Assembly: GCA_964445105.1 (NCBI GenBank) | Contig: CAYUJS010000059.1 | Span: 1-9,417, forward strand | DNA: 9,417 nt | Source of the DNA: CAWBNS01 sp964445105 | GTDB taxonomy: Bacteria > Chlamydiota > Chlamydiia > Chlamydiales > JAJFMA01 | Reading direction: 5' to 3' | Shown here: positions 1 through 7,458 of the stretch, in pieces | Numbering within the stretch: the stretch's first letter is position 1 | Layout of the letters: every line of letters starts with the position of its first letter | Notes under the pieces: model-generated | Seen by the model: the letters and a program-made list of their open reading frames with translations, nothing else | Databases searched by the model: none | Told to the model about the DNA's origin: nothing | Position numbers and translations under genes: made by a program

Positions 1-1479
1 TGATCATATTCTTTCCGTACAATTTTATTTAAAGCAGTGCTACAGTCCCCATCAAATCCAAGCTCCATTATATAAATATAAATTTGCATTTCGACAATTA
101 AAGTTGTTCGCCCGGCACAGATCTGCAAGTCAGTTTGTACTTTCATACCCACCGCCTCTAGAATGACGAGAAAGATGGCGTGATAAACGGCAGCAGATCT
201 CTGTTCAAACAAGGTCTCGGGGATCTTAGCAAACAGGGACCTAAGGGCCTTTATGAGCGGGAAAAGTTCACACTGTTCGAGCTCTTGCTTACATTGCGCG
301 GCAAGGCCGCGGACTTCTGAGACGCTGAGCTTTGCAAAATTCTCCAGAAGATTGTTAAAGAAAGCTTCACGCACCTCTCGATTGGGAAAATCTAACTTGT
401 AAGTCTGGTTAACTTCATCGTATGCGCGGATCGTGAGGTATCCAGTCTGCCACATAAGCGGCGCTAGTTGGAGCCGCGCCAGGTTACTGACGTCCAAAGG
501 AGCACTCTGCTCTTCCACCGACCGGCCCAGCTCCAAAACCGAAATCGGCTGTTTGCGCACTTGTTCGGTGAGGAGCGCAGTCGGGCCCGTGGTGTGCCAG
601 GAACTTTGTATCGTACCAGCCTTCAAAAAACTCAGCACGGCATGAGGGTTATAGACGAGCTTTTCAGCGCGTGAAAAGCGATAGCCGTTGTACCACTCTT
701 CCATTTCAGCCAAAACAGCCGCTTCGGTTGCGGCAGCTGCACCTTCGGAGCAACGCTCCTCGGCTATTTGCTTTATTTGATCGCTCAGGAATGTTTGCAG
801 ATCCGCCGCTGTATAGCCCAACAGGGTAGCGTAATTTCTGTCGGTGGTGATGTCTTCTAAGTTGTTAAGCCCGGAAAAAAGCGAGCCTTTAGCAAATTTA
901 GTGACCCCCGTGGCAAACACAAATTGCAGCTGTTTATCGAGCCCTTTGAGCGTGCCATAAAAATTTCTTAGCACCGCCTGGTTGCCTTCGGCTATACCGG
1001 TCTGCCCAAGTTGGTCGAACAGGGGGCTGTCGCACTCGTCGATCAGCACAACAAACCGGGCCCAAATCGGCAAGCGCTTTCACAAGATTGGCCAATCCTC
1101 GTCGTAAATTTGGACATTCGATGGACTTATTGTATGAAGCAGCGGTCTCTTCTAAAACCCTCTGTAATTCGGTTTCCAGCTCATGAGGGCTGCGCGCGGA
1201 GATTTTTGAAAAATCAAAGTAAATGACCGGACGCTTCTGCCAATCGTAATCTGTATTGTACATATGACAGTTTTTAAATAGCTCTTTATCGCCTTTAAAA
1301 ATTGCTTCGAGTGTGGTCAGCAGAAGTGATTTTCCGAATCTTCGCGGACGCGATAGGAAATAGTATTTGCCTGTAGTGATTAGCTTATGAAGCATGTCTG
1401 TCTTATCGACATAGACATAATTCTGACTAATAATATTTTCGATAGATGAAATTCCGATCGGTAATTTTTTCATCGTCAT
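1..1479 (-). pseudogene. AAA-ATPase-like / PD-(D/E)XK nuclease family gene, frameshifted and 3'-truncated by the window edge
   Basis: The reading starts at the ATG at 1479 (a second ATG is at 1473, giving the usual family start MKKLPIGISS) and shows 'YVYVDKTDML', then Walker A 'SRPRRFGKSLLL' at about residues 43-54. At 1058-1063 (GGGCCC) one extra base breaks the frame: the ATG frame then runs through junk to a stop at 934. Reading on in the neighbouring frame restores the family: Walker B 'FVVLIDECDSPLF', 'GTLKGLDKQLQFVFATGVTK', 'GSLFSGLNNLEDIT', 'WYNGYRFS', 'YNPHAVLSFL', then the nuclease region 'YHAIFLVILEAVG...AGRTTLIVEM...YIMELGFDG'. This second frame stays open to base 1, so the C-terminus lies outside the window. 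The intact family is about 500-580 aa and about 493 codons are present here. The nuclease part is degenerate: the Asp expected in GR-x-D and the Lys expected in E-x-K are Thr and Gly. Family members are common in chlamydia-like and gut bacteria, and their role is poorly known. Family assignment is strong; pseudogene status depends on the frameshift being real. Confidence 0.85.
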
Positions 1480-1898
1480 CTCGTCTCTCGCTCTCGATAG
1501 TTTTGAATAAAAACATTTATTGGCTATATCCGCTGGTACACTTTGCAGGAATAGGCTTCAAACTAGCCCTAGAAAAGCTATGTGCACCGATGGCCGCAGG
1601 CGCATGGTCGCTAAAAAATCTTGGGGCAGCGAAAGATTGCGGGCGCACCGCTGCCTTTTGGCCACAAACCGGTAGAGAAAAACGCGCTAAGGTACTAAAA
1701 TAAGAATACTTGTTAATAGAAAACATCGAATAACCTTGTTGTCAATCGCATTTAAACTTCCATCCTAGTATGCTCGGCCCTAATAAATCGAGCTTTTTAA
1801 AAAAGCAGGTCCGTGAACCGTAACTTCTCAATAAGTCAGGGTAGCACCCCGAAAATCTTTTTGACTTCTAAACATCTTCTGAACGAATATGCCTAGGT
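1480..1898. other. Spacer with no supportable gene
   Basis: About 420 bases lie between the AAA-ATPase-like pseudogene, which reads left, and the transposase remnant. Short open frames exist on both strands (for example plus 1446-1703 and minus 1517-1726). They lie antisense to each other, overlap the start of the neighbouring gene, have no recognisable motifs and no convincing Shine-Dalgarno sequence, so I do not call them. Bases 1690-1735 are AT-rich. At 1792-1806 there is a near-perfect palindrome, GCTTTTT-A-AAAAAGC. It could form a small AT-rich hairpin, but it has too few G:C pairs to be a confident terminator. A weak promoter for the leftward gene could lie within 1500-1550, but no clear hexamer pair stands out. 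Confidence 0.5.
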
Positions 1899-2094
1899 AT
1901 GACCCAGTTCCCATCCATCTCTGAAGGCCAAATGACCCCTCTGCTCAGAATGCTCATCGCCAAATTCGACGAAGTCAACAAAGAAATGCGAGGCCAGGAG
2001 CGAGCAGTTTGCTGGGATGATCCTGGCCTTGAGGGAAAGCGTTCAGCTTCTTAGGGATGAGATCGCTGTCTTGAAGGGCCAGAAGCCTAGGTGA
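1899..2094 (+). pseudogene. Probable N-terminal remnant of an IS66-like transposase (coiled-coil leader)
   Basis: From the ATG at 1899, one frame reads 'MTQFPSISEGQMTPLLRMLI' and 'AKFDEVNKEMRGQ', then turns into unlikely sequence and stops at 2052-2054. Near 1985-2007 the sensible reading moves to the next frame, which gives 'EQFAGMILALRESVQLLRDE' and 'IAVLKGQKPR' before a TGA at 2092-2094. Joined, the two halves form a Leu-rich amphipathic helix ending in a basic Lys-Gly-x-Lys-Pro-Arg stretch. That is the layout of the leader that precedes the catalytic part in IS66-type transposases ('LRDEIA.LKG.KP+PKI.PS'). No catalytic DDE region follows: only about 140 bases separate this from the next gene. 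I see no clear terminal inverted repeats. The joined reading and the family are both inferences. An alternative is a small coiled-coil protein of 51 codons (1899-2054), which I think less likely. Confidence 0.42.
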
Positions 2095-2199
2095 AAGACT
2101 CATTGAGAAGTGACCCCAAGCCAAAAAATTAAGGTGCTTTACCTGTTTGCTAAACCTAGGCCCTCCTTAGCCTAAAGGCCTCCTGGACCACCAACGACC

Positions 2200-2228
2200 T
2201 TGTCTTCCGCCCTCTTTTGTGGTATCCT
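2200..2228 (+). promoter_or_regulatory. Candidate promoter of tamB, possibly giving a leaderless transcript
   Basis: TTGTCT (2200-2205) and TATCCT (2223-2228) are separated by exactly 17 bases. Each matches the TTGACA/TATAAT consensus of the primary sigma factor at four of six positions. Six bases separate the -10 hexamer from the ATG at 2235, so initiation at the usual distance would begin at or next to the A of the start codon. There is no Shine-Dalgarno sequence upstream of that ATG, which fits a leaderless message. The hexamers are only moderately good matches. Confidence 0.4.
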
Positions 2229-2234
2229 GCGCTC

Positions 2235-5200
2235 ATGATTTCTTGGTTGGTCAGGTTTGTTACCTATTGCTTATTATGGTTTTTAGGAGTGCTGGCGGTT
2301 TGCTCCGCAGCGACGTACGGGCTATTGGCTATCCCAGCCGTGCGCTCCACTCTCTTTTCTATGGCGGTGGAGCAGCTGCATTCAGCCACTGGATGGACGG
2401 CCACAGCTGGAGATATACAGACAGTCACACCCTTCCAGTGGTGTTTACGCGACGTAGCCCTTACCATGCCAGGCCAGGACCCCGTTACAGCCGGCGAGAT
2501 GGAGGTCAAACTAGCTCCGTTATACCTCGTAAGAGGAATCGTCTATTTTTCCGATGTGACGGTACGCGACTTCACGCTTCCCCCCGCCGTCACCTTTTCC
2601 GTGACCGAGCCTAGCGGGCCTGTTGAGCCTCATTTCTTGCCTCTCGGACTGCTATCTGTGCATGTCGGGGAACTTGAAATCTACCACGCATCTATCCCGC
2701 GCGATTATTTGGGCCATACTAAACTCTCGCTTGATCCCGACGAAACCAACCTTCACCTACACGTGAAGGGCAAGCTTCAAGTTTCGCTAGCCAAAATTGA
2801 CGCCCTCATCACTCTTTCCATTAACCGAGAAGAATCTCCAGAAAACCGTACGCTCATAGGCCTGCACTTGTACCGCAAAGGCAAAAGTATGGTCGTCAAA
2901 ATCAACAGCTCAGAAGATGACGGGCTCGTGAGCCATCTCTCTGGCCTACCGGCTCATTTTCGCGCAAAAACCAAGCTCTCTTTACCTATCTGGGAGACCG
3001 ATTCTTGCTCTACAGCCGCCTCATGCACTGGGTCATTCCGCGTCTCTGTCGGCGCGCCCCTCGTCGAGCACTTTCTCAAACAATGGTCCCTGTTTGCTGG
3101 AGAGCAGTTCACAGCAGAGGGCGACTACACTTTTTATCCCGATGGGTCGTTTACCGTTTCAGAGCTAAGGCTGCGTGGCAAGTATCCAGAGCACGTTTTG
3201 GCTCTGCACGGCATCGTTGAAGTCGACCCGCAGATGATGATTCAGCGCGGCGAATTTACCGTTTCCCTAGAGGATTTAAACTTCCTACAAGCTTCTTTTA
3301 ACCTACCTGTTGAAGGGCGTTGTGCGCTTCTTTTGAAGGTGTCGGGCCATTTCGCCACGCCAGCTATCTCGTTATTGCTAACAGGACACGAATTTTGCGC
3401 CTTTGGTTACCAGGTGGGAGCGGTCACGCTGGCGAGCAACTCAGATGTACACTCCGATATTTTCGTCAGCACTGTCTCTGTCGAGCTACCTCAAACCCAA
3501 CTTTCCTGCGACATATCATGGAACTACGGGCCAGTAGTCTCTTTAGAGCGCATTCGACTGCAGCTGCCCACAACGCTGCTCGAAGGCGGCCTCTCGTTTA
3601 GATTAGACGACTTCGCTATCACGGGAGCACTTAGAGGGCATGCAGAAGACCTTGCTGCACTGCCCTTCCTGAAGCAATGGGACCTTCAGGGGAAGGCAGA
3701 CCTGCTGGCCCAATGGCATCCGGAAAACGCGCCAACATTGCACCTGTCTTTGCTCATGCAGGACGCGCAGCTTGAACCTTTCCATAGCGCCGAGGTCTCG
3801 GTGGACCTGGAACTGTCTCACTACTTCACGACGCCCAAGGGAAAATTCAAGTTGGCTTCGAAAGAACTGTTAGTCGGTAACGCAATGTTCAAAGAGATCG
3901 CTTTCGAAACAACCATCGAGCCTGGACTGTCGAGCTGGCCCTTTCAGCTCTCTACGAATGGCCGCTGGGAAGAGCGCTTTAAACTGACCGCCTCTGGTGA
4001 ATTCAACCCCTTCTTAAGTGCCATCTCTTTGCTGGTCGACTCAGCCGAGGGCGTGGTCTCCAACCACCCGCTTAAGCTGCTGCAACCGCTGCATATAACA
4101 CCGCACGAAGGGGGCATGGAAGTATCGCCCATCAAGCTTCAAGTAGGAGAGGGAACGTTAGGCATGCAAATGCATGTGGGCCGGGGCGAAGTCTATGCGA
4201 CGCTGGGCTTCCAGCTGGTACCGGTGGAGTTATTACACCCTTTATTCCCGCATGTGCCTGTCTCAGGTATGATGACCGGCAGCGCCTCGCTCGAGGGCGC
4301 TCTTGAAGCACCCACAGGACATTTTCAGCTCACGCTCAAACAGCTAAAAACAGAGAACCCCTCGCTCGCTTATCTTAAGCCGCTCAATGCAGAATTTGAG
4401 GGATATTTTAAAGAAAACCTGCTTACCGCGCGGGGCACTTGCGTGGGTATTGGAGACCAGCCCATCGAGGTAGAGGCCAGCCTCCCCTTACATTTTTCGT
4501 TCTATCCTTACCTGGTCGGCTTCGATGCCAAAGCCCCCCTCTCAGTACGCATGAGGGCCAACGGAGAGTTCTCTCCGATTTTTCAGCTTCTCTCTCCGCG
4601 CACGGCCAACGTTACAGGCATGGCAAAAGTGGCAGTCGAAATCGCGGGATCACTGGATGCACCAAGCGTGCGAGGAAAATTAGATCTAAAAGATTGTTCC
4701 TACGAGAGTTTCGAGCTGGGCTGCGTCATGGGGGCTATCCATGCGCACTTTGAAGGAGACGGTTCAAATTTAGCACTAAAATCTTTTGAAGCAGACGATG
4801 GGCAAAATGGTAAAGTCACCGCCAAGGGAAACATCCGCCTAGATGCGGCCGCCAAGTTCCCCTTCGACATTACTTTTACCCTGGACAACACCCTGGCGCT
4901 GCGCCGTGACTTCATCGAAGCCGTCGCCTCGGGCCAGCTGCGTCTATCGGGCACCCGTGAAAAATCTTTCCTAAGCGGCAAGCTTGCGGTCGACCGCGCC
5001 GTGGTCAGCATCCCGAAGCAACTCCCTGCGCGTTTGAACAACGTGGAGATCACCGTCGTGAACTCCCCCAAAAAAACTATCCAGCCCATTATCACAGAAG
5101 GCCCACCCACCGCTCTCGACATACAAATTGATTGTCCAAATAATTGGTTTATCAAGGCAGAAGACTTGCACTCAGAATGGTCCGGACAAGTCCAAATCAC

Positions 5201-5816
5201 AGGGCACACCAAAGCACCGCTGCTCAACGGCGAGTTACGCGCCACGCGCGGCGATTTTCGCGTTAACGGACGCTCTTTTTTCCTCGATCGCGGTGTCATC
5301 AGCTTCGGCGGAGACCTGCAGAAAAAGACGACCCTAAACGTCACTGCCTCTCAGGATATCGACCGCATTCAGGTGCAAGCCCTTCTCAAAGGACCTATCC
5401 AGGAGCCCTCTCTTACCTTCAGCTCTAACCCCCCGATGTCACAACGCGAAATTCTCTCCTGGGTCGTCTTTAACCACGGCCTAGACAATAACTCTGACAC
5501 AGAACTGACGGGACAAGCTATCGTAAACCTCACTTCAGGCACTGGCTCCTCTCCCGGTTTCCTAAATAGCCTCAAACGCATAGGAATCGATAGAATCGAC
5601 TTCGATAGCCGCGAAAGCCAGGGAGAAAATGACCTTTCCGTCAATATCGGTAAGTATCTTTCTCGCGACCTGTACATCAACTACAACAAAGGCATCACCT
5701 CCGAATCCAACAAAGTAAGCGTCGAAGCGCACGTCATCCGCAACGTCAAATTCAAGGCTGAAGTCGACGACGAAGCCGCCGGCAAAATGCTGCTAATGTG
5801 GAAACACCACTATTGA
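2235..5816 (+). CDS. tamB: TamB-like inter-membrane bridge protein (AsmA/TamB family, DUF490 C-terminus)
   Basis: This 1193-aa protein is close in size to E. coli TamB (about 1259 aa). Known members are anchored in the inner membrane and span the periplasm as a long beta-structured hydrophobic groove. They act in outer-membrane protein assembly with TamA/BamA and in phospholipid movement to the outer membrane. Visible here: an N-terminal signal anchor at about residues 4-32 ('CLLWFLGVLAVCSAATYGLL'); an AsmA-like segment 'GWTATAGDIQTVTPFQW' just after it; about 1000 residues of alternating beta-rich sequence; and the diagnostic C-terminal block 'LLKGPIQEPSLTFSSNPPMS', followed at once by 'QREILSWVVFNHG' (about 1049-1081), then 'YLSRDLYINYNKGITSESNK' and an aromatic terminal residue (...WKHHY). 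I chose the ATG at 2235 over in-frame TTG 2217 because the earlier codons fall inside the predicted -10 element and no ribosome site supports them. TamB sits directly upstream of mla genes, which points to a lipid-transport role here. I see no tamA in the window. Confidence 0.93.
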   Translation: MISWLVRFVTYCLLWFLGVLAVCSAATYGLLAIPAVRSTLFSMAVEQLHSATGWTATAGDIQTVTPFQWCLRDVALTMPGQDPVTAGEMEVKLAPLYLVRGIVYFSDVTVRDFTLPPAVTFSVTEPSGPVEPHFLPLGLLSVHVGELEIYHASIPRDYLGHTKLSLDPDETNLHLHVKGKLQVSLAKIDALITLSINREESPENRTLIGLHLYRKGKSMVVKINSSEDDGLVSHLSGLPAHFRAKTKLSLPIWETDSCSTAASCTGSFRVSVGAPLVEHFLKQWSLFAGEQFTAEGDYTFYPDGSFTVSELRLRGKYPEHVLALHGIVEVDPQMMIQRGEFTVSLEDLNFLQASFNLPVEGRCALLLKVSGHFATPAISLLLTGHEFCAFGYQVGAVTLASNSDVHSDIFVSTVSVELPQTQLSCDISWNYGPVVSLERIRLQLPTTLLEGGLSFRLDDFAITGALRGHAEDLAALPFLKQWDLQGKADLLAQWHPENAPTLHLSLLMQDAQLEPFHSAEVSVDLELSHYFTTPKGKFKLASKELLVGNAMFKEIAFETTIEPGLSSWPFQLSTNGRWEERFKLTASGEFNPFLSAISLLVDSAEGVVSNHPLKLLQPLHITPHEGGMEVSPIKLQVGEGTLGMQMHVGRGEVYATLGFQLVPVELLHPLFPHVPVSGMMTGSASLEGALEAPTGHFQLTLKQLKTENPSLAYLKPLNAEFEGYFKENLLTARGTCVGIGDQPIEVEASLPLHFSFYPYLVGFDAKAPLSVRMRANGEFSPIFQLLSPRTANVTGMAKVAVEIAGSLDAPSVRGKLDLKDCSYESFELGCVMGAIHAHFEGDGSNLALKSFEADDGQNGKVTAKGNIRLDAAAKFPFDITFTLDNTLALRRDFIEAVASGQLRLSGTREKSFLSGKLAVDRAVVSIPKQLPARLNNVEITVVNSPKKTIQPIITEGPPTALDIQIDCPNNWFIKAEDLHSEWSGQVQITGHTKAPLLNGELRATRGDFRVNGRSFFLDRGVISFGGDLQKKTTLNVTASQDIDRIQVQALLKGPIQEPSLTFSSNPPMSQREILSWVVFNHGLDNNSDTELTGQAIVNLTSGTGSSPGFLNSLKRIGIDRIDFDSRESQGENDLSVNIGKYLSRDLYINYNKGITSESNKVSVEAHVIRNVKFKAEVDDEAAGKMLLMWKHHY

Positions 5817-5831
5817 GGATTCCGTATCCTC
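5815..5831 (+). terminator. Small hairpin at the end of tamB (weak terminator or attenuator)
   Basis: GAGGAT (5815-5820) pairs with ATCCTC (5826-5831) around the loop TCCGT. The stem begins inside the tamB stop codon and is followed by TTCCTT. The stem has only six pairs and the tail is short and not pure T, so termination is probably partial. It lies just upstream of the candidate mlaE promoter and could separate the two transcripts. Confidence 0.35.
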
Positions 5832-5835
5832 TTCC

Positions 5836-5864
5836 TTGCGTTCAATGCCAATGATTTTTAGAAT
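5836..5864 (+). promoter_or_regulatory. Candidate promoter of the mlaE-mlaF-mlaD-yqgE operon, possibly leaderless
   Basis: TTGCGT (5836-5841) and TAGAAT (5859-5864) are separated by 17 bases. The -10 matches TATAAT at five of six positions, the -35 matches TTGACA at three. Eight bases separate it from the mlaE ATG at 5873, so the start point would fall within two or so bases of the start codon. The bases in front of the ATG (TGCCGTCTG) contain no Shine-Dalgarno motif. Confidence 0.45.
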
Positions 5865-5872
5865 GCCGTCTG

Positions 5873-6664
5873 ATGGATTATATACTGAAAGCAATCGCGG
5901 CTATAGGCGCATACTTTGTTCTCTGTGGGGAAGTTTTTTGGGTAGTACTCAAAAAGCCTCCTGCGTGGAGTTTGGTCCGAGACCAGATGTTTGCGATAGG
6001 GGTCTCGTCGCTACCCGTGATTGCGGTTACAGGCTTTAGCACAGGAGCCGTTTTGGCCGCACAGTCCATTTTTCAGCTGGCCGACTTTGGCGTGGAAGGC
6101 GCCACCGGGCTAATGGTCACCAAGGCTATGTTGGTGGAGCTAGGGCCAGTGCTGACAGCTTTTATGATTACAGGACGCGTGGGAGCCGCCATGTGTGCGG
6201 AGTTAGGCTCAATGAATGTGACAGAACAAATTGATGCTCTGCGCTCTATGGCCGTCAACCCGTTGCGCTACCTCGTTGCTCCGCGCTTCATCTCCGGTAC
6301 GATCATGCTGCCGCTTTTGACGCTATTTAGCTGCCTGATGGGAGTCTTAGGCGGCTATATCGTAGCTGTCTACTACTATGGGCTCGCTCCCAGCGACTAC
6401 ATCGCCCCCTTACCTCTGCACATCAAAAATTTCGACCTGTTGACCGGCTTTGTGAAAGCCATCTCTTTTGGAATTGTAATTGTCACGATCTCTTGTTACC
6501 GAGGAATCACCACCACTGGCGGGGCCGCAGGCGTTGGCAATGCAACGACTAACAGCGTGGTGATCTGCTATTCCGTCATTCTGCTACTGAACTTCTTCCT
6601 GACCGTTGTACTCAACGCCTCACACGACTACCTTGTTCAATACCTCGGCGCTTGGGTGGGATAA
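5873..6664 (+). CDS. mlaE: MlaE-type permease of a phospholipid ABC transporter
   Basis: A 263-aa polytopic inner-membrane protein (E. coli MlaE has 260 aa). As a dimer, MlaE forms the membrane part of the MlaFEDB complex, which passes phospholipids between the inner membrane and the periplasmic MCE ring. The family core is present: 'VELGPVLTAFMITGRVGAAM' (about 88-107) followed by 'CAELGSMNVTEQIDALRSMA' (108-127), 'VNPLRYLVAPR' (128-138), and the late signature 'CYRGITTTGGAAGVGNATTN' (208-227). Hydrophobic segments are seen at about 42-66, 88-104, 143-168, 194-208 and 229-248. The N-terminal amphipathic stretch 'LKAIAAIGAYFVLCGEVFWV' is also typical. The ATG at 5873 gives the normal family start and length. 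No Shine-Dalgarno sequence precedes it; see the promoter entry. It is 56 bases after tamB and two bases before mlaF. Homologues include plant plastid TGD1. Confidence 0.96.
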   Translation: MDYILKAIAAIGAYFVLCGEVFWVVLKKPPAWSLVRDQMFAIGVSSLPVIAVTGFSTGAVLAAQSIFQLADFGVEGATGLMVTKAMLVELGPVLTAFMITGRVGAAMCAELGSMNVTEQIDALRSMAVNPLRYLVAPRFISGTIMLPLLTLFSCLMGVLGGYIVAVYYYGLAPSDYIAPLPLHIKNFDLLTGFVKAISFGIVIVTISCYRGITTTGGAAGVGNATTNSVVICYSVILLLNFFLTVVLNASHDYLVQYLGAWVG

Positions 6665-6666
6665 GC

Positions 6667-7458
6667 ATGATCAAAGTAATCAATCTCTGGAAACGGTATG
6701 GAAAATTTCAAGTCTTGAAGGGTCTAAACCTAGATGTCCAAACGGGCGAAACGCTAGTGATTCTTGGCCGCTCAGGCGTAGGTAAAAGCGTGCTCTTGCG
6801 TCAAATCATGGGCTTAGAGCTACCCGATCAAGGCGCTGTCCAAATCGATGACATAGACATCACACATATGCCCCCGAAAAAACGTACCCCCTATATGCTC
6901 AACATGGGCATGCTCTTTCAAAACTCCGCGCTTTTCGATTCCATGACCGTCGGACAAAATACCGCCTTTCACCTCACGCAGCACCCAGACAGTCAAACGA
7001 AAAAATGGCTAACAACCACTGAAATCAATACCCGCGTAGAAGAGGCCCTAAAGATGGTTGGGCTAGACGGAACTGATCACAAAATGCCCTCAGATCTATC
7101 CGGGGGTATGCGCAGGCGAGCTGCTCTAGCCCGCATGCTTGTCTATAGACCCACTATCCTGCTTTATGACGAACCTACGGCCGGCTTAGACCCCATTACC
7201 TCGATGCAGATCAGCGAGCTTATTCAACGCATCCAAGCGGAGCTACAAGCCACGAGTATCGTGGTCACCCACGACTTGCGCTCAGCCCTAGAAGTCGGAG
7301 ACCGCCTAGCCCTTCACCACGAGGGAAAAATTCTGCACATCGCCGCAAAAGATGATTTCTTCCAAATTGATGACCCTCTTGTGCGCGCCTTTTTGGAAAA
7401 CTCTCTCCTACCCGAATCTGTTGTTCCCAAAGGGAGACCTGATGCCAGACCAAATTAA
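6667..7458 (+). CDS. mlaF: MlaF-type ATPase of the phospholipid ABC transporter
   Basis: A 263-aa cytoplasmic ABC ATPase that would power MlaE. All nucleotide-binding motifs are intact: Walker A 'GRSGVGKS' (34-41); Q-loop 'MLFQNSALFDSMTV' (82-95, Gln85), with the 'SALFDSMTV' form typical of Mla/Ttg2A ATPases rather than other importers; signature 'LSGGMRRRAALAR' (144-156); Walker B 'ILLYDEPTAGLDP' (164-176); and switch His202 in 'VVTHD'. An extra segment at about 103-123 ('LTQHPDSQTKKWLTTTEINT') makes the helical region slightly longer than usual. I chose the ATG at 6667, two bases after the mlaE stop, because GGTGGGA lies at a proper distance upstream; in-frame TTG 6652 would lie inside mlaE. 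The last 17 bases overlap mlaD, consistent with coupled translation. E. coli MlaF is 269 aa. No mlaB (STAS domain) gene accompanies it. Confidence 0.96.
   Translation: MIKVINLWKRYGKFQVLKGLNLDVQTGETLVILGRSGVGKSVLLRQIMGLELPDQGAVQIDDIDITHMPPKKRTPYMLNMGMLFQNSALFDSMTVGQNTAFHLTQHPDSQTKKWLTTTEINTRVEEALKMVGLDGTDHKMPSDLSGGMRRRAALARMLVYRPTILLYDEPTAGLDPITSMQISELIQRIQAELQATSIVVTHDLRSALEVGDRLALHHEGKILHIAAKDDFFQIDDPLVRAFLENSLLPESVVPKGRPDARPN

Noticed and set aside
433..674. Two plus-strand open frames of about 70 codons
   Set aside because: They lie antisense to the well-supported AAA-ATPase-like reading, which continues cleanly through this interval.
1446..1703. Open frame of 85 codons on the plus strand beside the AAA-ATPase-like gene
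   Set aside because: Its first part is antisense to the start of the pseudogene, it lacks a ribosome site and recognisable motifs, and a competing minus-strand frame (1517-1726) covers the same bases.
1792..1806. Near-perfect palindrome GCTTTTTAAAAAAGC as a terminator
   Set aside because: Only two G-C pairs in the stem and no gene ending nearby; more likely an AT-rich chance palindrome.
4700..5344. 214-codon minus-strand open frame inside tamB
   Set aside because: It is an antisense shadow of the tamB C-terminal coding region, rich in Ser/Arg/Pro, with no family resemblance.
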